DNA from: Altererythrobacter sp.
Lineage (GTDB): Bacteria > Pseudomonadota > Alphaproteobacteria > Sphingomonadales > Sphingomonadaceae
Assembly (NCBI GenBank): GCA_023299945.1
Contig: JALZVZ010000025.1
Location: forward strand, 1-8,982
Length of the DNA stretch: 8,982 nucleotides
Reading direction: 5' to 3'
In this document: positions 1 to 6,335 of the stretch, one piece after another
Layout: each line of letters opens with the position of its first letter
How positions within the stretch are numbered: the stretch's first letter is position 1
Notes under the pieces: generated by a model
What the model was told of the DNA's origin: nothing
What the model saw: the letters and a program-made list of their open reading frames with translations, nothing else
Database searches by the model: none
Position numbers and translations under genes: made by a program

Positions 1-1
1 G

Positions 2-31
2 ACGCTGCGCGACAACGGAACGGAAACATAA
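2..31 (+). CDS. 3' end of an upstream gene (partial, unidentified)
   Basis: One frame from the window edge reads TLRDNGTET and ends in TAA directly before the ATG of the yggT-family gene (TAA then ATG, no gap). Such tight abutment is usual inside an operon, so this is probably the tail of the preceding co-transcribed gene. Nine residues are too few to identify a family. It could instead be non-coding leader that happens to be open. Confidence 0.35.
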   Translation, partial: TLRDNGTET

Positions 32-328
32 ATGACGGCTACACTGGTTACCCTTTACGAGATTCTCTCGATGCTCGCCAATATCTTCATCATGCTGATT
101 ATTGTTCAGTTTGTGATCGGGCTGTTGTTTGCCTTCAATGTGGTTAGCCCGTCGAACCAGTTTTTGATGTCATTTTATGATGCGATCAATCGCTTGATGG
201 ACCCGATCCTGCGTCCCGTGCGCAATTTGCTGCCACAAACGGGCGCGATTGATTTCTCGCCAATCGTTGTGATTATCGTTTTGAATATCGTGCTGATTGT
301 TCTCGGCAATGTAATCGATAATCTGTAA
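32..328 (+). CDS. YggT family membrane protein
   Basis: A 98-residue, very hydrophobic protein of the usual YggT length. It shows the family's two-helix layout: a first membrane segment at about residues 12-36, a linker with the signature [21 protein letters not shown] at about 57-77, and a second segment at about 78-95 rich in Ile and Val. YggT proteins are inner-membrane proteins of poorly defined role; links to osmotic tolerance and cell-envelope or division functions are reported in some bacteria. The ATG follows directly on a TAA, and a purine-rich GGAACGGAAA lies just upstream. The folD start follows its stop after one base, so the two are very likely translated from one message. The family call is firm; the cellular role is not known from the sequence. 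Confidence 0.9.
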   Translation: MTATLVTLYEILSMLANIFIMLIIVQFVIGLLFAFNVVSPSNQFLMSFYDAINRLMDPILRPVRNLLPQTGAIDFSPIVVIIVLNIVLIVLGNVIDNL

Positions 329-329
329 G

Positions 330-1229
330 ATGGCTGCTGCTGATCGCATCGACGGAAAAGCCTTTGCCGCAGGATTGCGCGAAAAAGTGGGCGAATTTGC
401 GGTAAGTTTTGAGGCTGTGTCGGGCCGAAAAGCGGGCCTCGCGGTGGTATTGGTGGGCGAAGATCCAGCCAGCCAAGTGTATGTCCGCAGCAAGGGCAAG
501 GCCTGCGCCGCCGCCAATATGGAAAGCTTTGAATACAAACTTGCCGACAACACTTTGCGCGAGGATTTGCTGGCATTGATTGCGCAATTGAACGCGGATG
601 ATGCGGTTGACGGTATCTTGGTTCAGCTGCCTTTGCCGGATCATTTGGATGAGCAAGAAGTGATCGCCAGCATCGACCCCGACAAGGATGTCGACGGCTT
701 TCACGTCATCAATGCCGGACGGCTTTCGGTTGGGCAGACGGGCTTTGTGCCCTGCACGCCGCTGGGCTGTATGATGCTGCTGACCGACCGATTGGGCGAT
801 TTGTCTGGCTTAGAAGCCGTCGTGATCGGCCGCTCCAACATCGTTGGCAAGCCGATGGCGCAATTGTTGGTTGATGCCAATGCCACTGTCACCATCGCGC
901 ACAGCCGTACAGCGGATTTGCAATCGGTGGTTAAGCGCGCAGACATTGTTGTCGCTGCAGTTGGAAGGCCAGAAATGATCGGCAAGGATTGGCTAAAAGA
1001 TGGCGCGACTGTGATTGATGTGGGCATCAACCGCCTGCCCCCTGAACCGGGCAAGGAAAAGGGGCGTCTTGTGGGCGATGTTGATTTTGGCGGCGCCAGC
1101 GAAGTGGCAGGGGCGATTACGCCAGTGCCCGGCGGCGTTGGCCCAATGACGATTGCTGTCTTGCTAAGAAATACGATGGTTGCAGCCCACCGCAATGCGG
1201 GTGTTGCGCTGGCCGAAGGAGCACTATGA
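330..1229 (+). CDS. folD: Bifunctional methylenetetrahydrofolate dehydrogenase / methenyltetrahydrofolate cyclohydrolase
   Basis: Cytoplasmic enzyme of one-carbon metabolism. It oxidises 5,10-methylene-THF to methenyl-THF with NADP and hydrolyses that to 10-formyl-THF, feeding purine and formyl-methionine synthesis. At 299 residues it is full length. Family landmarks occur in order: [12 protein letters not shown], with the conserved Tyr51 and the catalytic Lys55; [23 protein letters not shown]; the dinucleotide-binding [43 protein letters not shown]; and the C-terminal [17 protein letters not shown]. The start lies one base after the yggT stop. The TGA stop overlaps the ATG of the lipoprotein gene (ATGA), which implies translational coupling. 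No key residue is missing. Identification is very secure. Confidence 0.98.
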   Translation: MAAADRIDGKAFAAGLREKVGEFAVSFEAVSGRKAGLAVVLVGEDPASQVYVRSKGKACAAANMESFEYKLADNTLREDLLALIAQLNADDAVDGILVQLPLPDHLDEQEVIASIDPDKDVDGFHVINAGRLSVGQTGFVPCTPLGCMMLLTDRLGDLSGLEAVVIGRSNIVGKPMAQLLVDANATVTIAHSRTADLQSVVKRADIVVAAVGRPEMIGKDWLKDGATVIDVGINRLPPEPGKEKGRLVGDVDFGGASEVAGAITPVPGGVGPMTIAVLLRNTMVAAHRNAGVALAEGAL

Positions 1230-2023
1230 GCGCGCGGGCTTTGAAGAGCATCATAGCTCTTACAATCAGCGCGGCTTTGGTCGCGGGCTGTGCCAGCGGA
1301 CCGCGCAAACCGTCTCAGCGCGCTTTAAAACAAATCGACCGCGCCTTGGCAAATGCGCCGGGCAAAGCCCAGCCTAGCGTCATTGTGAAAACGGAATTGG
1401 CGCTTTCCCGCGGCCTGCGCGAGGGCAATCCCAAGGAGGCCTTTCAATTCTTCGCTGCACCTGCCGCGCAGCTTCACACAGAAGACGGCTTGGTCGAAAT
1501 AGCGACCTTTTTGGACAATGGTCCAAACGGTTCCGAAGGGCCGCAATTGGAAACAAAATCTGTCTATATGAGCTGCGATGGCGCAACCGCAGTCAGTCAA
1601 GGGCGGCTTACCGAGAACGGCAAGGTCGGCAATTACATCATTGTTTGGGAACGCCAGCCGGGTATCAGCACGCGCGGTAATGAGGATGAAACGGGCTATC
1701 GTTATGTCTATTTCACCGCTGCGAAGGATAATCCCCAGCCCCCGCCAAGGCCGATCATCACGCCAGGTCCGAATGATATTGTGGTGGAAGCGATAAACTC
1801 GGTACGGGCGGATATCGCCACTTGCGCGCCGCGCGACGAAATCTATCTCAACGCGTATCCGCAACCCATTGGGGGTGAGTTTGGTTCTGGCAGTTCGCGC
1901 GACAAAACTCTGCAATGGAACTGGTCCTCAGTTTCAGCCGATACTCGCCGCGTGACGGTTGATCTTTGGCGCAAGGATGGGCCAGAAACTGTATTCACAC
2001 TGGGCTTGCCATCTGCGCCATAA
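1226..2023 (+). CDS. Putative outer-membrane lipoprotein, function unknown
   Basis: A 265-residue protein with a classic lipoprotein signal peptide: basic start (Arg4, Lys7), hydrophobic core, and lipobox LVAGC ending at Cys22. Ala23 follows the cysteine; an aspartate there would signal inner-membrane retention in enterobacteria, so outer-membrane sorting is more likely. The mature part is soluble-looking, with a Pro-rich stretch PQPPPRP near residue 172, two further cysteines (about residues 117 and 200) that might form a disulfide, and a C-terminus rich in Trp and Thr that suggests beta structure. I do not recognise a characterised family. The start is set by AAGGAG four bases upstream and by the ATGA overlap with folD. 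Its place between folD and marC suggests conserved envelope housekeeping, but this is inference. Confidence 0.8.
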   Translation: MSARALKSIIALTISAALVAGCASGPRKPSQRALKQIDRALANAPGKAQPSVIVKTELALSRGLREGNPKEAFQFFAAPAAQLHTEDGLVEIATFLDNGPNGSEGPQLETKSVYMSCDGATAVSQGRLTENGKVGNYIIVWERQPGISTRGNEDETGYRYVYFTAAKDNPQPPPRPIITPGPNDIVVEAINSVRADIATCAPRDEIYLNAYPQPIGGEFGSGSSRDKTLQWNWSSVSADTRRVTVDLWRKDGPETVFTLGLPSAP

Positions 2024-2041
2024 TGGTGTTGGGGGCCGCTC

Positions 2042-2662
2042 ATGTTTGAGCTGTTTATCTCTGCCTTTATCACTTTGTTCGTGGTCATCGATCCGCCCGG
2101 TTGCGCGCCGATTTACGCGGGCCTGACCAAGGGTGCGAGCGCGGCTCAAGCGCGGATTATGGCGCTGCGAGCGAGCTTTATTGCCGCCATCATCCTGCTG
2201 GTGTTCGCTTTGTTTGGCGAGGATTTGCTCGGCGCATTGCATATTGAGCTCGACAGTTTCCGCATTGCAGGCGGCCTGATGCTGTTCTTCATCGCCTTTG
2301 AAATGGTTTTTGAAAAACGCACCCAACGGCGCGAGGAGCGCGCAGAAAAAGTGACCGCCAGCGAGGTTGAGGACGTCTCCGTCTTTCCCATGGCTATGCC
2401 GATGCTGGCAGGGCCGGGCGCGATTGCGGCGATTATGCTGCTGATGAATGAGGCGCAGGGGCTGGAGCAAGACCTCGTCGTTTTGGGCGCATTGGGATCG
2501 GTATTGCTGCTGACGGCGATTGCGCTTGTGCTGGCTGGCCCGCTGATGCGCTTGTTTGGTGACCGGGTTGAGGCGGTGATTACACGGCTCTTGGGTGTAT
2601 TGCTTGCGGCATTGGCTGCGCAATATGTGCTCGACGGGCTGAAGGGCAGCTTTGGTTTGTAG
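2042..2662 (+). CDS. MarC family integral membrane protein
   Basis: A 206-residue polytopic protein, a normal MarC/UPF0056 length. The family N-terminal motif appears as LFVVIDPPGCAPIYAGLTKG (residues about 12-31). About six hydrophobic segments follow, with a charged cytoplasmic loop at about 95-113 (EKRTQRREERAEK) and the conserved-type segment FPMAMPMLAGPGAIAAIMLL after it. MarC proteins were once linked to multiple antibiotic resistance, but that link was not supported by later work; transport of small molecules is only suspected. The gene starts 18 bp after the lipoprotein stop, with a G-rich ribosome site (TTGGGGG) just upstream, so it is probably the last member of the yggT-folD run. 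The family is clear and the substrate unknown. Confidence 0.9.
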   Translation: MFELFISAFITLFVVIDPPGCAPIYAGLTKGASAAQARIMALRASFIAAIILLVFALFGEDLLGALHIELDSFRIAGGLMLFFIAFEMVFEKRTQRREERAEKVTASEVEDVSVFPMAMPMLAGPGAIAAIMLLMNEAQGLEQDLVVLGALGSVLLLTAIALVLAGPLMRLFGDRVEAVITRLLGVLLAALAAQYVLDGLKGSFGL

Positions 2663-2706
2663 CGTCCACTGCATGTTCGGGCGCGGTTCAGTCTGTAAGT
2701 CCGAAA

Positions 2707-2733
2707 TTGCCTGCTCGATTGAGCAAAGGGCAG
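2707..2733 (+). promoter_or_regulatory. Hairpin overlapping the ribosome-binding region of the serine hydrolase gene
   Basis: TGCC TGCTC (2708-2716), loop GATT, then GAGCA (2721-2725), a three-base bulge AAG, and GGCA (2729-2732) form a nine-pair stem, with a possible G-U pair outside it. The only Shine-Dalgarno-like bases before the GTG start at 2738 (AAAGGG, 2725-2730) lie in the stem and bulge, so folding would hinder initiation. There is no T-tract, so it is not an intrinsic terminator. A regulatory role is inference. Confidence 0.3.
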
Positions 2734-2737
2734 AGCG

Positions 2738-3811
2738 GTGTTTCTAGAATTGCAGCGCACGGCGCAAAGAGGTTTGGCCGCATGTCTAATCGGGCTGTTC
2801 GCGATTGCCGCTTACGCCCCTGATTTTGCTCATGCTCAATCGCTCCCCGCTTACGATATGGCGACGCTAGAGGCTAAGCTGGAGTCGGGCGACCTCGGCA
2901 AAATTCGTAGCCTCGCCATGCAACAAGACGGTGAACTGGTGTACCGCAAACGGTTCGGCAAAGGCGCATTGGGTGACCGCGTTGATATTCGCTCTGCTGG
3001 CAAGTCGATAACTGCACTGGCCGTGGGTGCGGCGATTGCTGATGGCAAACTCGCCGGAGTGGATGCAAAAGTGTGGCCTCTTCTCGGCTCTGATCGCGGC
3101 GCGCCGCACGGCGATATAACGGTGGCCGATCTGCTCGCCATGTCGTCCGCGCTCGATTGCAATGATTGGGACAAGCGCTCGCCCGGGCAAGAAGAAAAAA
3201 TGTACCGCAAAAAAGAGTGGCGCAAATTTGCTCTTGCTCTACCTGCACGCGAATATGCCCGCGACACTGATGGCAATGGACCGTTTTCCTACTGCACAGC
3301 GGGTGTGTTTCTGCTCGGCCAAGTCGTGGAGACGGCGGTAGGCGAGCCTTTCGATCTATACGTGCAGCGGCGACTTTTTGATCCCATGGGGATTGGTGGG
3401 GCGGAATGGCGCCGATCGCGCAGCGGCGAGGTCCAATCGGGCGGCCAATTGACCATTAGCGACACAGCCTTGCTAAAAATTGGGCAAATGGTGCTGGATA
3501 AAGGCCTATGGCAAGGCGAGCGGATCGTTCCAGAGGCATGGATCAAGCAGATGCTTACTCCGCACCATCAATTGGGTGAGCATGTGTATTATGGCCGCCT
3601 CTGGTGGCTGATCCCGCTGCGTTCCGCGCGCGGTTATGAAATGGCCTTTATGATGAAGGGCAATGGCGGAAACATCGTGGCAATTGTTCCTGCATTGAAG
3701 GCGGTGCTGGTGGTTCAAAGCGAAAGCTATAACGCCAAGAATGCCGAGCCCAATTCTTTTGCTGCGCTCACGGCAATGTTGATGAGCTTGCCATATCCAA
3801 AGGGTGCTTGA
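2738..3811 (+). CDS. Exported serine hydrolase, beta-lactamase / penicillin-binding-protein-like fold
   Basis: A 357-residue protein of the class C beta-lactamase-like superfamily, which holds esterases, D-aminopeptidases, carboxypeptidases and beta-lactamases. Its substrate cannot be read from sequence. A signal peptide is evident: hydrophobic core at about residues 13-27 and likely cleavage after AHA33. The nucleophile motif SxxK is SAGK, Ser86 to Lys89. LLAMSSALDCNDWD (132-145) follows. The second motif, normally YxN, reads YCT (Tyr185-Cys-Thr187). The third motif, equivalent to KTG/HxG, is probably the GNGGN segment in the last sixty residues. The start is GTG at 2738, chosen because it gives an intact signal peptide; TTG at 2750 is an alternative. 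It lies 75 bp after marC, so it may have its own expression, and it converges on the LON-domain gene 10 bp away. The periplasmic hydrolase call is good; a resistance role is not implied. Confidence 0.85.
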   Translation: MFLELQRTAQRGLAACLIGLFAIAAYAPDFAHAQSLPAYDMATLEAKLESGDLGKIRSLAMQQDGELVYRKRFGKGALGDRVDIRSAGKSITALAVGAAIADGKLAGVDAKVWPLLGSDRGAPHGDITVADLLAMSSALDCNDWDKRSPGQEEKMYRKKEWRKFALALPAREYARDTDGNGPFSYCTAGVFLLGQVVETAVGEPFDLYVQRRLFDPMGIGGAEWRRSRSGEVQSGGQLTISDTALLKIGQMVLDKGLWQGERIVPEAWIKQMLTPHHQLGEHVYYGRLWWLIPLRSARGYEMAFMMKGNGGNIVAIVPALKAVLVVQSESYNAKNAEPNSFAALTAMLMSLPYPKGA

Positions 3812-3821
3812 CGCCGCCCCT

Positions 3822-4433
3822 TTACTGGAGCGTAGTAATCTCTTCTTCGCCGCTGGCGCGTCCGTAAAATTGCATCAGCTGGATCAAAAGCTCGCAGCGC
3901 ACCGCCAGATTATCCGCCTCTAGCAAGGCTTGTTTCGAGGCCGGATCAAACGGCGCGATTTGCGACACACCATTGATTAGCGATGTGTCATCCAGTCGCT
4001 CAACCGAATCCCAGTCCACGCTATAGCCCTGATTATCGGCAAATTTGCGCGCTTCCATTTCAAAACCTGCACGCTCAACGGCAGCCAGGGCCTCCTCCTC
4101 CGGTTCTTCCAGCAAATCAGCTTCTACCTGCCGGAAAGACGTGGCGACATCGAGCTCGCGGATGATGCGGAACCGCTGCTCGCCTTCGAGGATGAGATTG
4201 TAGCGGCCATCATCCATCGCCTCAATTTCGCCGATGCGGCCAATGCAGCCAACCTGAAACAGCGGCGAGCCATCCACCGGTTTTTGCGGTTGGATCATCG
4301 CGATCCGCCGGTCGCGCACCAGACTATCGCCGACGAGCGATTGGTAGCGCGGCTCAAATATATGCAGCGGCAATTGCAGGCCAGGAAACAGGACTGCGCC
4401 GGGCAAGGGAAAGATGGAAAGCCGTTTGCTCAT
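3822..4433 (-). CDS. LON substrate-binding domain protein (no protease or ATPase domain)
   Basis: A 203-residue protein with only the N-terminal substrate-recognition domain of Lon protease. The opening RLSIFPLPGAVLFPGLQLPLHIFEPRY is diagnostic, followed by GCIGRIGEIEAMDDGRYNLILEGEQRFRI and an acidic linker (EEPEEEALAAVE). The AAA+ module and the Ser-Lys protease dyad are absent, as usual for stand-alone members, so it should bind but not degrade proteins. I chose the ATG at 4433 because the conserved domain starts right there; the frame stays open further upstream, but that part only overlaps the thioredoxin gene and reads as Arg/Cys-rich antisense-like sequence. The start is 4 nt after the thioredoxin stop with no strong ribosome site, so translation is probably coupled. 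The biochemical role of this family in bacteria is not well defined. Confidence 0.88.
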   Translation of the reverse strand: MSKRLSIFPLPGAVLFPGLQLPLHIFEPRYQSLVGDSLVRDRRIAMIQPQKPVDGSPLFQVGCIGRIGEIEAMDDGRYNLILEGEQRFRIIRELDVATSFRQVEADLLEEPEEEALAAVERAGFEMEARKFADNQGYSVDWDSVERLDDTSLINGVSQIAPFDPASKQALLEADNLAVRCELLIQLMQFYGRASGEEEITTLQ

Positions 4434-4437
4434 GGGT

Positions 4438-5382
4438 TTAGCCGAACAGGATCCGCGACAAACGCCGGCGGGTTGCAACGACCCATTCGTCTTCCAGGCC
4501 GACAGCCTCGAAAATTTGCAACAATTTCGCGCGCGCTGCGCCCTCGTTCCATGTTTTATCTGCAGTGACCATGGCCAGCAAAGTATCCGCCGCCTCATCA
4601 CGTGCGCCTCCGGCAAAGGCAGCCTCGGCAAAGGCGAATTGCGCATCCATATTGGCTGGGTCCGCCTGTGCGGCGCTGCGCAGCACGGTCAGTTCGCCAT
4701 CATCCACCTGTGTCGCGGCCAGTTCCAGTGCGCTTCTCGCGGCACTGATCGCAGGATCGGCGAGGGTGTCGGCGGCGGCTGGATTGGATTCCATCACCTC
4801 CAGCATTTGCTTCGCTTCCTCGGCATTGCCCGCTTGGATATGGGCGCGCATCATGCCGCCAATCGCGCGGGCATTGGTGTCGTCAAAGCCGATGATTTGG
4901 CTGAAGATCGCCATGGCTTGCTCTGGATCGCTATCGGTAAGGGCCTGCTCACCCATCGTTAGCGCTTGTTCCAATTGTTCAGGCGTCGGGCCTTGGGGCG
5001 AGCCATCGCCCTCGCCGCCATTGATCGGCAATTTGGCCAAAAGCTCATCCAGGCTGGCTTTCAATTGGCTTTCGCTGCGTGCCTGCGTCAAATCAGCGAC
5101 CGGCTGGCCTTGGAAAATGGCATAGACCGTGGGGATCGATTGCACCTGGAACTGGCTGGCGATGAATTTTTCTTCATCGACATTGACCTTGGCGAGGATG
5201 ACCCCCTTATCGGCATATTCTGCCGCCACTTTTTCCAGCATTGGCGTCAGCGCTTTACACGGCCCGCACCATTCTGCCCAAAAATCGAGCACAACCAATT
5301 GGGTCATGGATGGGTCGACGACCTCTGTGCGGAACCGGTCTACGGCCTTTTGTTCCTCAATGTTCAAACCCATGCTCGCCAC
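4438..5382 (-). CDS. cnoX: Thioredoxin-TPR co-chaperone (chaperedoxin, CnoX/YbbN type)
   Basis: A 314-residue, two-part cytoplasmic protein. Residues about 10-112 are a thioredoxin domain with FWAEWCGPCK (Cys39 and Cys42) and the cis-proline segment SIPT (Pro84). Residues about 130-310 are helical repeats with TPR-like spacing (for example EQAMAIFSQIIGFDDTNARAIGG and AEAAFAGGARDEAADTLLAMV). This layout matches YbbN/CnoX, a holdase that protects clients from oxidation and hands them to GroEL or DnaK. The E. coli protein lacks the CxxC pair, while alphaproteobacterial members retain it and can reduce disulfides, as expected here. The start is GTG at 5382 rather than ATG at 5373, because AGGAG sits 8 nt before the GTG and 17 nt before the ATG. 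It is probably the first gene of a two-gene unit with the LON-domain gene. Confidence 0.9.
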   Translation of the reverse strand: MASMGLNIEEQKAVDRFRTEVVDPSMTQLVVLDFWAEWCGPCKALTPMLEKVAAEYADKGVILAKVNVDEEKFIASQFQVQSIPTVYAIFQGQPVADLTQARSESQLKASLDELLAKLPINGGEGDGSPQGPTPEQLEQALTMGEQALTDSDPEQAMAIFSQIIGFDDTNARAIGGMMRAHIQAGNAEEAKQMLEVMESNPAAADTLADPAISAARSALELAATQVDDGELTVLRSAAQADPANMDAQFAFAEAAFAGGARDEAADTLLAMVTADKTWNEGAARAKLLQIFEAVGLEDEWVVATRRRLSRILFG

Positions 5383-5390
5383 TATAATTG

Positions 5391-5395
5391 CTCCT
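5391..5395 (-). promoter_or_regulatory. Ribosome binding site deciding the GTG start of the chaperedoxin gene
   Basis: AGGAG on the minus strand, 8 nt from GTG at 5382 and 17 nt from the in-frame ATG at 5373. The spacing favours the GTG and adds three residues (initiator, Ala, Ser) to the N-terminus. Confidence 0.55.
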
Positions 5396-5422
5396 GCGCA
5401 TCTGCGCGTTATTTTGCACTAT

Positions 5423-5440
5423 ATGGGATCGCTGTCCCAT
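5423..5440. repeat. Perfect inverted repeat upstream of the chaperedoxin gene
   Basis: ATGGGA, six-base spacer TCGCTG, TCCCAT. It lies 40-58 bp before the GTG start, where a promoter or 5' leader would be. It could be a regulator-binding site or a leader hairpin. No convincing -35/-10 pair was found around it, so the role is open. Confidence 0.35.
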
Positions 5441-5469
5441 CTTTCCAGCCCACTCTTGCCTGTCATCCG

Positions 5470-5496
5470 GCGCTATCGCAAGCGCGCTATCGCAAG
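5470..5496. repeat. 13-bp direct repeat, two copies
   Basis: GCGCTATCGCAAG occurs at 5470-5482 and again at 5484-5496, one base apart (period 14), in the gene-free stretch 5383-5608 between the chaperedoxin gene and the tRNA. Apart from this repeat, the inverted repeat at 5423-5440 and the hairpin at 5553-5593, I see nothing else there and no convincing tRNA promoter. Confidence 0.6.
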
Positions 5497-5552
5497 GCAT
5501 TTTGCATTTGCGAAATATTTAGGCTTGCGGTGCTACACGGTCACTGTTACTT

Positions 5553-5593
5553 GCGCCGCCTCCCCAGTGAAAAGGTGGCTTCGGCGCCGTTTT
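5553..5593 (+). terminator. Terminator-like GC-rich hairpin with T-tract, 15 bp before the tRNA
   Basis: GCGCCG (5553-5558) pairs fully with CGGCGC (5582-5587). The stem continues inward as CC-T-CC against GG-T-GG after a TTC bulge, and CG then TTTT (5590-5593) follow. The T-tract is on the + strand only. No + strand gene lies directly upstream, so it would have to end an unrecognised short transcript or act in the tRNA leader. Confidence 0.35.
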
Positions 5594-5608
5594 ACTAACG
5601 TCTAGAGA

Positions 5609-5683
5609 GCGGGCGTAGCTCAGGGGTAGAGCACAACCTTGCCAAGGTTGGGGTCGGGCGTTCGAATCGCCTCGCCCGCTCCA
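5609..5683 (+). tRNA. tRNA-Gly (anticodon GCC)
   Basis: A complete cloverleaf can be drawn. The acceptor stem is GCGGGCG (5609-5615) with CGCCCGC (5673-5679). The D stem is GCTC/GAGC (5618-5621, 5629-5632). The anticodon stem is CAACC/GGTTG around loop TTGCCAA, with anticodon GCC at 5641-5643. The T stem is GGGCG/CGCCT with loop TTCGAAT (one G-U pair). The discriminator base is T5680, typical of tRNA-Gly, and CCA is encoded at 5681-5683. It reads glycine codons GGC and GGU. There is no sign of an integrated element at its 3' end. Confidence 0.97.
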
Positions 5684-5713
5684 GGACGTTTGAGAGTTTT
5701 CGAAATTATAAGA

Positions 5714-5726
5714 CCGCTTTAAGCGG
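5714..5726 (-). terminator. Possible weak terminator after the flavin reductase gene
   Basis: On the minus strand CCGCT, loop TAA, AGCGG is followed by the T/A-rich TCTTATAATTT. It lies 27 bp after the flavin reductase stop at 5753. The stem is short (5 bp) and the T-tract interrupted, so termination would be inefficient. On the + strand, as a tRNA terminator, no T-tract follows. Confidence 0.3.
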
Positions 5727-5752
5727 GCACTTAGATAATCTTGAGAGGGTTG

Positions 5753-6292
5753 TTACAGAGCCCGCGTGCCTGCGTAGGCGCCGCTGTGGAACAGCAAGGG
5801 CGCCGCATCGCGCATTTCGAAATTCACCACTTCACCCAGCAAGATGACATGATCGCCGCCATCATATTGTGCGTGGGCACGGCATTCAAACAGCGCTAGA
5901 AATTCGCTCAGCAAAGGCGAACCAAGTGTGCCTGCATGCCAATCCAGACCGTCCCATTTGTCGGTTTGCGAGCGCGCAAAGCGGCTGGAAAGCTCTGATT
6001 GATCCTCGGCCAGCACATGAACCGCGAAATGCCCGCTTTGGGTGAAAGCTTGATAGGACAGGCTGGATTTTGCCAATGACCATAGGATCAGCGGCGGATC
6101 GAGGCTGACGGAGTTGAAGCTGCTGGCGGTTAAGCCGATTGGGTCGCCCGCGTTTTCAGTGGCCCCGCCTTTTGAGCTGGTATCCATTGTTGTCACAATC
6201 GTGACGCCAGTTGCAAAAGAGCCCAGCGCTTTGCGAAAAGCGCGTTGCTGCTTGCTATGGGGATCAAGATCGGAAGGGGGGGTATTGGGCAT
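5753..6292 (-). CDS. Flavin reductase family protein (FMN-binding split-barrel, HpaC-like)
   Basis: A 179-residue protein, normal for the small-component flavin reductases that use NAD(P)H to reduce FMN or FAD and pass it to a separate monooxygenase. The family pattern is clear: FRKALGSFATGVTIVTT (19-35); GLTASSFNSVSLDPPLILWSL (53-73), the flavin-phosphate-binding region; FAVHVLAEDQ (89-98); FARSQTDKWDG; and the GDH triad at 146-148 before VILLGEV. A polar insert (about 37-50) lengthens the first loop. AGGAG lies 10 nt before the ATG. The gene is 43 bp after the TPR gene and may be the last of that run, yet no monooxygenase partner is in the window, so the physiological substrate is unknown. 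The fold assignment is secure and the partner is not. Confidence 0.9.
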   Translation of the reverse strand: MPNTPPSDLDPHSKQQRAFRKALGSFATGVTIVTTMDTSSKGGATENAGDPIGLTASSFNSVSLDPPLILWSLAKSSLSYQAFTQSGHFAVHVLAEDQSELSSRFARSQTDKWDGLDWHAGTLGSPLLSEFLALFECRAHAQYDGGDHVILLGEVVNFEMRDAAPLLFHSGAYAGTRAL

Positions 6293-6335
6293 ATGCTATG
6301 CGCTCCTATCAGCATGGCGCATTTCATCAAGCGAC

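Noticed and set aside
3801..3830. Bidirectional terminator between the convergent serine hydrolase and LON-domain genes
   Set aside because: Only 10 bp separate the stops and no inverted repeat with a T-tract is visible.
4434..4646. N-terminal extension of the LON-domain gene to a start at 4646
   Set aside because: The extra 71 residues overlap the thioredoxin gene in another frame and are rich in Arg, Cys and Trp, with no family similarity. The conserved LON domain begins at the ATG at 4433.
5129..5605. Open + strand frames across the chaperedoxin gene and its spacer
   Set aside because: They are antisense to a well-supported gene. Their products are Ser/Arg-rich with no recognisable domain, and they show no ribosome site.
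5609..5760. tRNA-Gly as the attachment site of an integrated element
   Set aside because: No integrase gene, no repeat of the tRNA 3' end in the window, and ordinary chromosomal genes on both sides.
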